Shown here one piece after another: positions 56,101-64,000 of a DNA stretch of 64,000 nucleotides (its first letter is position 1; the number at the start of each line of letters is the position of its first letter). The translations under genes and the position numbers were made by a program. The notes under the pieces are model-generated. The model searched no databases and was not told the DNA's origin. It saw only the letters and a program-made list of their open reading frames with translations. Source of the stretch: Echria macrotheca (taxonomy: Eukaryota > Ascomycota > Sordariomycetes > Sordariales > Schizotheciaceae); the NCBI GenBank assembly GCA_030411725.1, contig MU839828.1, forward strand, positions 3,472,001 to 3,536,000. Direction: 5' to 3'.

Positions 56101-56625
56101 CCTGCATCCCAAGTGACCCGAGTAGACCGCACCCGGCTTCGACAAGCTGACATGCAAAAGGGACGACGAAATATTCTTTTTTGGCATCGGCCTGTCTCGG
56201 TTGCTTGCTAAGGAGAAGTTCCCTGGGTGGGAAACCGGCAGCTGGGGATACCACTCTGACGACGGACGGGCTGTCTGCCCTGACGCCCCGCTAGGTGGAA
56301 AGCCATACGCGCAGCCCTTTGCAAAGGGCAATACCGTTGGCTGTGGGTACAGCAGAAAGACCCATAGCATTTACTTCACAAGAAATGGGAAGTTTCTCGG
56401 TGAGTTTGCTCAACTTCGGATCCAGATCACTGCTTACCTACTACGGGGGCAGGCCAGGCTTATGATAATGTCCGTGGGGAGTTATTTCCTATCGTTGGCT
56501 TCATAAATCCTGGAACAAAGATCAGGACCAATTTCCACGCAACCCCACCAGAGGAAACCACCGGAGAGAACGGCAAGGTGGACGGTCTTACTGCGGATGG
56601 AACTATTGTGCAAGAAGGAACATAA
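50102..56625 (+). CDS. STAND/NLR-type protein: helical N-terminus, NACHT, ankyrin repeats, SPRY
   Basis: Seven exons fit with consistent phases: 50102-50496, 50554-50774, 50928-51050, 51134-55828, 55895-56066, 56161-56399, 56453-56625; 2005 residues. The N-terminal helical domain (1 to about 170, MATPFEIVGAVEAAIGLTKTILG) resembles the fungal STAND N-terminal domains. A linker motif CLNKLTDEED ... DILTIRDPAADTCSWIL precedes the NTPase. NACHT: P-loop LLGKMGCGKTVMTRY (about 295-308) and Walker B YCIMDGLDECD (about 412). Ankyrin repeats run from about residue 963 to 1750 (DGSTPLHNAAL, DGWTPLHFASAYGN, GNTPLHLACKEGN and others). The C-terminus (about 1815-1970) is a SPRY/B30.2 domain: GDGWTVAADTAIPKNCDSFYFEVEI, FFGIGLSR, GSWGYHSDDG, VGCGYSRKTHSIYFTRNGKF. 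Role: probable non-self or stress sensor that oligomerises on ligand binding. It lies near HET genes. Confidence 0.9.
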
Positions 56626-57531
56626 CTTTTTGTGATTCAGCCAAGGGGTTTGATTATTGAAACAAGGGAATGTTGGAGAGACTCAGAGCCCTTCAGGATG
56701 CAGAATTTCATACTGTTCACATGATATTGACAACAGTGCGTCCCAGCTTGTCCGTTGCAATCTTCTCCACATGTGCAACCTTTAATTCTTTTCTTGTCGA
56801 TGTGATTAGGGTTTTGCCGGGGAAGCTAAACAAAAGTCCGAGCAAAGAGTGATGAGCCGAGCCTGTGCCCGAGCCGGTGCCAGGTGAGCATCGTCACATG
56901 TCCGGAGCACTAAAAAGAAAATCCCATGTGCCCGGATCCGTTGCAGAACACCAATGCTGTGTTTTTTTGGTTCAAGACGTGCGTTTCAACCAAGTTCGAC
57001 TAGAAGACCAATAGCGGACGAGCTAGACACATGATCCGAGGAGCAAGTCTTTGAAAAAGACAGTCTGCGAAGCTAGGTAGGTGAGTTTCCGCATATACCC
57101 CTGAGTGCACAAGTTTGAAGCACCGCAGGCGACATCATCAGACTAAATGACTAGGTAGGTAGCCTTGCGGTGGCTGCATCAGGAATGTATCGTCGTAAAA
57201 GAAACTATCGTCGTGAAGAAACTAACCTCCCTCTCCTGCACCCTTCGGCCGAGATGGTAGGTCTAGTATGCCCCGAGTTTGAGCACGTTTATATGCAGAT
57301 TTGATACAAAAATAACTCCAGCTCGTCATGTGGCGATTCAGGCACCCCGACGGGTAGCGGTCGCCAATGCTGCTGGTGCGCACTAAACTGACATTACCAT
57401 CTCAGATTCTTTGTTTACTTGCAAGTAACTGAGTCAAAAGGATCAAGCTATTCAGAGCCAACCAAACCACGGTAACAGAATAGATAGATAGATGACTTGG
57501 CCCAGCTCTCGCTGAGTCAGTTCTTACCTCA

Positions 57532-57556
57532 ACACACACACACACACACGCACACA
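57532..57556. repeat. (CA)n microsatellite
   Basis: About twelve CA units with one CG interruption. Confidence 0.9.
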
Positions 57557-57828
57557 AAAGTTCCCTGCAGAGAGCTTAGTTTCCCACACATTAGACCAGA
57601 GCTTATGAAGCAGCTATCTGTGTCCTATGCAACTAGTTCCGAAGACCTACAGCAATTTTAGTTATTTAGCTGTGATCTAGACCTAGATCTAGAGCCTAGC
57701 TTCACCACTATACATGAACGATCTGAACAAGCCTCGCATTAGTCAGTTATAGCCTCTTAAAGCAAGCCCTGACCATCGAGTGACCACGCATAGGCCTTGA
57801 TCATTCCCCAAATGCCCTCCAGGCTCCC

Positions 57829-57836
57829 GTATAAAT
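57829..57836 (+). promoter_or_regulatory. TATA box of the coiled-coil gene
   Basis: GTATAAATA followed by a CT-rich leader. Its position rules out the upstream non-ATG extension of the reading frame. Confidence 0.5.
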
Positions 57837-58045
57837 ACCCAGCCCTCTCTCGACTTTACCTTTCCTTTCTCATCATCCATTCCACGCCTCTTCTCAACCA
57901 TCCACAGGCCTTTCCTATCCATCCAGACGCCTTTTCAAACCACCTCGCACCCCTTCTTCATTCACTCCACGCCTCCTCACATCCATTTCAGCCCCGAGCC
58001 ACTTCCTACAACTCCATCAACAAACCGCCAGACCACTTCCTAGCC

Positions 58046-58513
58046 ATGTCCTCACCCCCCGCCGACACCAAGATGCCCTCCGCCGAGACCAATATGCCCT
58101 CCGCCGGGGCCCTAAAGAGACTCGAGGCAGAAAACGAGGCATTGAAGGCCGAAAATAAGGCCTTGAAGTTCGAAGCTTCGGCCCTGAGGGCGGAAATCGA
58201 CGCCCAAAATAAGAAGTACGAGGCCACGAACAAGGCGCTCGCCGAGGCCTGGAGTGAAAGCGATCGCAACCTGCAACATTGGATTGCGTGCTCGCGTGGC
58301 ACTCACAATATCATGGAATTCGGGAACAGGATAATGGCCCGCATGTACAGGGCCATCGTCGACATGCACAATCATCTCTTATATAAGGACATGCATATCA
58401 TGGCGTTGAACGACGCTCTCGACGCCTGGGAGGCTGCCGAGCAGGAAAATGCCGACGAGGAGCCGCCCAGGTCACCAGTGATACTTCCGAGCTACTGTTA
58501 TACCGGAATCTAG
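58046..58513 (+). CDS. Small coiled-coil protein, 155 aa
   Basis: Single exon from the ATG in AGCCATGTCC. After a short Pro/Ser/Met repeat (KMPSAET NMPSAG) comes a strong heptad coiled coil (LKRLEAENEALKAENKALKF and onwards to about residue 70) of leucine-zipper type but without a basic DNA-binding region. A helical C-terminal half follows (RIMARMYRAIVDMHNHLLYK). The chosen start lies about 190 nt downstream of the predicted transcription start. No family recognised; probably a dimerising scaffold or lineage-specific gene. Confidence 0.65.
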   Translation: MSSPPADTKMPSAETNMPSAGALKRLEAENEALKAENKALKFEASALRAEIDAQNKKYEATNKALAEAWSESDRNLQHWIACSRGTHNIMEFGNRIMARMYRAIVDMHNHLLYKDMHIMALNDALDAWEAAEQENADEEPPRSPVILPSYCYTGI

Positions 58514-58644
58514 GGCCAGGAGGAAGCACTCCCCGCGGGAGTCCGTTGCGGACAGGGAACAGATCGGGTCAAGGATGTACTACTTGGATTCTTACAATCA
58601 TGGGAAGTTCTAGCTAGGTGGTATCTGGGGCTAGACAGGAACTC

Positions 58645-59410
58645 TTATGTAGACCGAAAAGACAGGCTTTGCTTCAACGCCATTTCATGTGCATGCATCC
58701 CCCACGCCATCACAATGACAATGATCCAAAAGACGATCGACAACTGCCATGCGAAATGATCTGTTGTGTGTGCATCCGATGTTAGACTCGACTCTTGCAA
58801 GAATTCGACGGAAAAGAAAAACATACAAAACGGGGCCTGCGATGCCGGCCAGATCAGCACCTGCGACCACGACAGTACGGCGTAGACCCCGGCGATGGAG
58901 TACCCGACAATCAGCGTGCGGGCTTCTGAGTCGGCGGGGAGTCTGGACTGCTGGTTAGCATTTACCGTGAAAAGAGGGGGAGAATGCATTACAGGTCCGA
59001 CAGCCAGGACATGACGAGCGGAGCGGTGCCAAGACTCAGATAAGTCATGATATAGCTGGCGTAGGCGCACCAGAGCGATACGCGGTCGGGATCAGAGGTC
59101 CACTGGCTCATGATGATGCACGGGACGATACCGATAGCCGCTACTGGACATTAGCACGGGCGAGGGACGATACTACACCACTCATTTCACCTTGAATTAC
59201 GATCAGAGACCAGCGCGTCCGGAAGCTATCGGAAAGGATTGCCCATATCCATACTGTCAAGGTCAGCCGAGTGCCGTAATGTCCGGGGGGGGGGGGGGGG
59301 GGGGAAAACAAACAAAACCAAACGGGTTCCACCCCCCAAGAGAAATGGTAGGGCTATAAACCCAGACCCCCACCACCACCCCGGCCACAACCGGCACAAA
59401 NNNNNNNNNN

Positions 59411-59467
<57 letters not shown>

Positions 59468-60813
59468 CCAAGTCACAGACCAAAGACAACGTTGACAGCA
59501 CCTCCGAGAATCGGAATGGCGTTCACCTCCTCGGTGCTCCACCTCGGCGTCCCGTCCGGGTTCTTCAAACTCTTGAGAAACAGATTGAAGTAGTTGTATC
59601 CGTACGGGGCGAGTACGGTGGCGATGTACAGAAACGGGATGACATACGCCGTCCACATGCAGAATGTGCGTCTTGGTCTCTTGTCAGTGGGCCTTGCTCA
59701 GGGGTTAGGGAATAAATGACGGACTTAACACCCTCCAAAGTAATCTTTCGTGCTTCGTCCCGACTATGGCGTTGTAGCCGCTCCTTTGCTATGTCTATGT
59801 GTTCCTGCGCCAGCCACGCGGCCCTGGGATTGGGACGGTTGGGGTAGTCTGGGAGCATGAAAAAGCCCGCAGCGCCGACGACTAGCGTCATGGCGCCGTT
59901 GATGACGAACAACCACCTTGAGATCTTAGATACAGTCATAATGCGGTTTGGGACGAAACGTACCGCCAGCCTCGTAAACCCAGTTTGCCTTCCAGCGTGT
60001 CGAGGATCGCGACTTGCAAACCGCCGGACATCATGGATCCGATGGCCTGGCAGGAGTGGTAGAAGCCCATGCGCTTGGCGAGTTCTGTTGGTGTGTACCA
60101 GTACACTTCGGGATGTTAGCGGTAGGTATCAACTGCGGACGTGGAACACGTACTGAACAGTGTCATCATACCGGGCCAGGCTGAGCTCTCGAACAAGCCG
60201 AGAAGGACACGGAGGGCATAGATCTGATGGGCATTCTGCGACAGGGCGATAAGCGCCGTCACGAGGCCCCATCCTATCTCCAGTCCGGAGAGCCAGTTGC
60301 TAGGCCGCACATAGGTGATGATAATCTGGGATGGGATGAGCATGAGACAGTACGAGATGCTGAAGAATGTCGTGAAGCTGCTTTGTTAGCAACGAGTCAC
60401 ATGTCGGGCAAAGAGACTTACTAGTTGAGCTCATCGCCAAACAGGCCGAGATCTTCCCTCATACCCGAGACATACGCCGAGCTGATGTTTGTTTGGTCCA
60501 AGTACCTAGAGAGTTAGTCGAACTTCCCGCCCTTCCCGGATGGCTTACTTGATAACTGCTGCCACGTTAGGAGAAGCGGAGGCGCTGGCACAGGAAACTA
60601 ACTCTGAGATACACATCCAAAAGTTAGGAGAAAACAGTCGAGACGACGGACGAGGTGGCGCTCAATGTGAGCCCTTTCGAGTTCGCATGGTGTTGGATCC
60701 AGTAAAGCTCGTAGGGATTCCTCGGCTGCTGGCAAGGGCGGCGGAGCCGGAGCTGTGCCGTGCCCATCGGCTGCAGGTTCACGACCGAGAAGCGGCGATT
60801 GTTCCGACACCAT
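58645..60813 (-). CDS. MFS transporter, anion:cation symporter (allantoate permease, Dal5-like) family
   Basis: Many small exons on the minus strand from MVSEQSPLLGREPAADG (60813) to HEMALKQSLSFRST (stop 58645). Recognisable pieces in order: CFLLTFG, VIKYLDQTNISSAYVSGMREDL, LIPSQIIITYVRPSNWLSG, LRVLLGLFESSAWPGMMTLF, YWYTPTELAKRMGFYHS, RWLFVINGAMTLVVGAAGFFMLPDYP, YVIPFLYIATVLAPYGYNYF, NAIPILGGAVNVVFG, WIWAILSDSFRTRW and a last helix WQLSIVFWIIVIVMAWGM. The motif order and FESSAWPG are typical of the ACS family that imports vitamins, allantoate or organic anions with protons across the plasma membrane. Ten Ns with flanking G and C runs fall between the exons ending VVFG and starting VWIW, so the gap is in an intron and probably costs no coding sequence. 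Confidence 0.85.
59284..59466. other. Assembly gap framed by poly-G and poly-C
   Basis: A poly-G run of about 20 at 59284-59303, about 97 bp of sequence, ten N at 59401-59410 and a C run of 56 at 59411-59466. It lies inside an MFS-gene intron. Most likely a sequencing/assembly failure at a long homopolymer. Confidence 0.9.
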
Positions 60814-61242
60814 TCCGACGTCGAATCCCCGCGGATGCGACCAAACACAGCCCGCGACTCGACTCGTCTCTGGAATAGGGTTTTGCCGAAAATAAAGGCC
60901 TTTATGTATGCCCATTCTAAAGAAATTCGCCTCTCCGCCTCCAGACTCGAACCGCGAAGACGATTGTGGAAGGGCGGAATGCGAAATGACGAAGTCACAG
61001 GATACCGCAGCTGACGCTTGCAACACCGTTGTTGACAGCTGCTAGGTAGTGGGTCCTGCAGTGGCTGCGATAAGAGAGCGATAACAACAAAAAGCCCTGC
61101 TGGTTAGTTTTGCATCATTACGTGTCCTGCCACCAGAACCACGATTTCCAACGACACCTTGGTGCCGGAAAAAATGAATCAGAAGGTTCCTGTCTCTGTA
61201 TTTGGCAGCATGGGAATCCGTAATGTAAAAAGCAAAAATATC
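60814..61242. other. Promoter side of the MFS gene
   Basis: No gene. A-run at 61234-61238 acts as terminator for the minus-strand tRNA. Confidence 0.4.
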
Positions 61243-61345
61243 TGGGACTGGTGAGATTCGAACTCACGACCTTTGGATGTCTCGGTGTTTTTGACACCGG
61301 GTCATGTTATGAGACCAACGCTCTAACCAACTGAGCCACAATCCC
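61243..61345 (-). tRNA. Elongator tRNA-Met (anticodon CAT) with a 29-nt intron
   Basis: 103-nt gene, 74 nt mature. Acceptor GGGATTG pairs with CAGTCCC, discriminator A. D-arm GGCTCAGTTGGTTAGAGC. Anticodon region TTGGT-CTCATA then intron 61307-61279 then ATCCAA; the U31:U39 mismatch is usual for elongator Met. T-arm GTGAGTTCGAATCTCAC has a normal TTCGA loop, unlike the initiator at 31773. The intron contains a GGTGTCAAAAACACC hairpin. Confidence 0.92.
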
Positions 61346-61982
61346 TAACACCGCTGAACCGTTTCCGCTCCAGGTGAGTTGTCAGGGGTCTGGGAATTGC
61401 TGTACTTCAAGGCGACCAGGCCTACCACTTCGACTTCCACAGCTCTTCTCCGAGAGTACGGCTGCTTGAGGTCCCGTTGAGCCCGCCAGGGGCACGCTGG
61501 CATTCCTGAGAGGATGGAACCTCAAAAATGGTTGCAGCCACACTGCCCACGAAATTTTTAGGAGGATGTGGCTCTGCTGGATAGATTTGCACGGATATTG
61601 CACATCGTTTGGCCGCCGCTTCAACACTCTTCTCAGTGAGGTCGCCACAAAACAAAAGTCTTCGCTGAGGCCCAAATTGCGGTGAAGAAGGTGGGGCATG
61701 TCCTATTGGTCAGAAGCGTAAAAGGCCCTCCAGTTGTCAACCACCCATGGACGTCCTGTCCGATTGGTCGATAAAAAGCCCGTCTGCATCACTTTTTGCT
61801 TTGGGGGCAGCCTTGGAGGAAAAAGCCCTCGCGTCTGATCACTCGCCGGTCTTCACCAGATTTGACCTGATAAACACATTAAATTTCCCACTTCTCCTCC
61901 GGCGCTGCTCTCTCCCTCGTCATCTTCGAGCACTTCCTGGCGCCGCTTGGAACAGAACAAAGTGCCGCCCTTCATCCTCAAG
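61346..61982. other. Upstream region of the Clr5 gene
   Basis: 637 bp, no other gene recognised. Confidence 0.4.
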
Positions 61983-63241
61983 ATGGATTCCGAGTCCCTT
62001 CCAGCAGGTGACGGAGGCATCGATTCGAGGATTCTCATTCTTTCTCATGGGCCGCAGTTTCAAGTCGAGCCTTGCACCATCACCAACCAGCATTCGCTGT
62101 CGCCAGTCCCACACGATACTTCGACGCTCGTTCTCAATCACCAAGAAGATGGCCGAACCGACAATCGCCTGACGCTCGCGGGTCCTGCTGAGAGCAGCTT
62201 CGACGTCTACCCAGACACTCACACAAGCACGCCGTATCAGCGAGGCGACTGGGAATCGAACAGGGCCACCATCCAGAACCTGTATCTCGACCTCAACCTG
62301 CCACTCAGCGATGTGATCGAAATCATGAGAAACAATCATTGCTTCTTCGCAACGTGTGTACACCTACGGTTACCTTGTTTACTGTCTAGTATAGCTGCTG
62401 ACTGTGTCCATGTTGTAGTCCGCGCATGTACAAACGCCAGTTCACAAAATGGGGCTGGAAGAAGTACAAGGCAGATCGACCCGCAAAGCGAACATGCATC
62501 CGGTCCGAAAATGAGCGATCCCGCCTCAAGTCCAGTCTCACCCTCCATGTACAACTTGTCGATGATCCGCTTACGCAACACACGCTTTGCATCGCTCGGG
62601 ACCTGCCCTCGTACCTTGGGGCGTGTTGGGTCGATATCGAAATCAGAGACGGCGTCTTCATATTTATGGACAATTTCATGCGTCCCGACTTGCAGCCTGC
62701 GCATCTAACTGCCTCTGGGCTGTTCTTGGCGGGGATTCACAATTTTATTCACCGTTGTCCGTACGCTGGACGGCTGCATCTTGAAAGGAGCTTCGCTTTG
62801 ATCGAGAAAATTCTCAAGCCATGCAACCCGAACACCCTTATTTTTCTCAATTTTTTTGTTCCCATGGCCCTCGTGAGTTACCGAGATACAACCACCGCTT
62901 CAAACACGGGTTCTCCGGGTCGCCTCGCCTTCCATATGTATCTGAAGTTTGTCGCTCAGCTTGCCAGCATCCGTCTCGGGTCCCACCATCCTATGACTTC
63001 CGTCCCAGCAGCTCTGCATTTGGTGCTAACCGGTTCGGCAGACCCTCGCGATCACATTCTTAGCTTCATGTCGAGGAACATGCCTTATATCGGAAACCGT
63101 GTATTCAGGGTTATTGTCAGCCGACCGAACGGCGTTGAAGGGACCGATGCGTGGTACTGGGCGAGGTCGCTATGGATTGGTCTCACTCACACTTTATGGC
63201 CGAGCGAGCGGCGCCTTTCCCCATCACAGAGCAATGTGTAG
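61983..63241 (+). CDS. Clr5-domain protein, 397 aa
   Basis: Two exons, 61983-62353 and 62419-63241 (65-nt intron, GTGTGT...GTAG). The Clr5 domain runs from DWESNRATIQNLYLDLNLPL through VIEIMRNNHCFFATPRMYKRQFTKWGWKKYK, bridging the intron exactly, which confirms the splice. The Clr5 domain is fungal-specific and occurs in the S. pombe heterochromatin/transcription factor Clr5 and many uncharacterised proteins. The rest (about 270 residues) is helical, without tetratricopeptide or ankyrin motifs that I can recognise. The first ATG of the frame was chosen. Probably nuclear, function unknown. Confidence 0.85.
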
Positions 63242-64000
63242 CAACTGGAAAGTGTCTCTACTTATCTCCTAGACTGTGTCCCGTGTTCCGAATTTTTATC
63301 CTTTTTAAATTTTTTAATTTCTGATCTCGTCATACTATTACCTCTCAACAGAAGGTCTCGCCACCGTCGGGTGGGAGCTCTTTTTTTGTACAAGGAATCC
63401 CTAGCGGACTTGATAGAGATAGGAGTCGGATTTTTATACCGCATTCCATCATAAAACATGTTTTCAGAAGACACGACAGAACCAGTCGGCTTCAACTCGA
63501 TTGACTGACCCACGCCCCTGCCCGGCATACCTCCCCCTCACTTGACATACACTAGTCTCATAGACTGTGGATCGACAGGAGGAAAACCGGGTAGCAAGGT
63601 CAGATAACCTGGCCGGCAGACGTACATTTCAAGGAAGCACAACCTGCCATCTGAGGACACTCCAGACCCTGGCCGGGTGACTTCCCGAATCCCCCTAGAC
63701 GACCCCATACATACCATCCGTAGCTCCACGCAGCATTCTCCCTATGTCGACAATATTTCTGGACCCAAACATCTAGCAACCCATCAGGCACCAACGACAC
63801 CCTGCTTTACTTGTCGCAGCGCATACAATGTCAGGGTCGCACCGGGACCGCCCCCAGCCGGACTGTACCGCCCGTTGCTTATTGCATCAAAGCAAGCTAG
63901 GCGGCGTCCAGTTTCTCATTGCAACTCTACCCCGTAATAATCCCGTACCGTAACCCGGACTACAACCCAGGCGGGCCGGGGTTCTTTTACAGTGGCGGAA
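63242..64000. other. Right end of the window, no confident gene
   Basis: AT-rich patch at 63300-63330 and short frames on both strands (one at 63677-63937, plus) with no motif. It may contain the edge of a further gene. Confidence 0.3.

Larger units (their letters stand above)
56626..58045. other. Intergenic with microsatellites and leader of the coiled-coil gene
   Basis: Contains (TAGA)n at 57481-57493, a (CA)n tract at about 57532-57556 and a TATA box at 57829. The stretch 57840-58045 is pyrimidine-rich and almost free of G, as expected for a 5' UTR. Confidence 0.6.

Noticed and set aside
57797..58045. Longer N-terminus for the coiled-coil protein
   Set aside because: It starts at a non-ATG codon, lies upstream of a TATA box and is pyrimidine-biased like a 5' UTR.
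63677..63937. 86-aa frame at the right edge
   Set aside because: No motif, no splice support, and contradicting frames on the minus strand.
1..64000. CRISPR arrays, bacterial operons, riboswitches
   Set aside because: The sequence is eukaryotic (spliceosomal introns, tRNA introns, fungal domains); no spaced direct-repeat array seen.

Overview
The window is nuclear DNA of a filamentous ascomycete (Pezizomycotina, most probably Sordariomycetes). This rests on short GT-AG introns (about 48-160 nt) with CTRAY branch points, eukaryotic tRNAs with introns at position 37/38, and fungus-specific families: HET, a STAND/NACHT-ankyrin protein, Clr5, GH55, GH43 and CE1. The species cannot be fixed from sequence alone.

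Layout. 0.4-3.5 kb: a secreted CE1 esterase, a tiny mitochondrial-type membrane protein and an uncharacterised protein. 4-8.6 kb: a very large fusion gene joining an IDO/PrnB-like haem domain to an FAD/NAD(P)H reductase module and a cytochrome b5 domain. 10-13 kb: tRNA-Ala and the nine-exon CTP synthase gene. 14.9-18.3 kb: a secreted GH55 glucanase with an extraordinary Ser/Thr linker. 18.7-19.0 kb: an AT-rich islet. 19.3-20.6 kb: a Cys-rich DUF3716-like gene carrying an in-frame TAG. 21.4-25.1 kb: an NAAA/acid-ceramidase-like Ntn hydrolase convergent with a HET gene. 26.3-29.4 kb: a frameshifted membrane-protein gene ending exactly at a MITE-like element. 29.6-35.2 kb: GH43-CBM6, tRNA-iMet, a secreted nuclease and tRNA-Ser. 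35.2-39.0 kb: no convincing gene. 39.0-46.6 kb: a low-complexity 908-aa protein, a single-pass membrane protein and an AA12-type quinoprotein. 47-56.6 kb: a second MITE copy inside a gene relic, an orphan HET C-terminus and a 2005-aa NACHT-ankyrin-SPRY protein. 58-63.2 kb: a coiled-coil protein, an MFS transporter with an assembly gap in an intron, an intron-containing tRNA-Met and a Clr5 protein.

Themes. Plant or fungal wall turnover is represented by CE1, GH55, GH43-CBM6 and AA12. Non-self recognition is represented by HET, a HET relic and the NLR. The two copies of one terminal-inverted-repeat element lie near broken genes, the signature of an accessory, recombining region. The most novel-looking single gene is the self-contained haem enzyme/reductase fusion at 4-8.5 kb. 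Gene ends marked uncertain below are limited by splicing that I inferred by eye.
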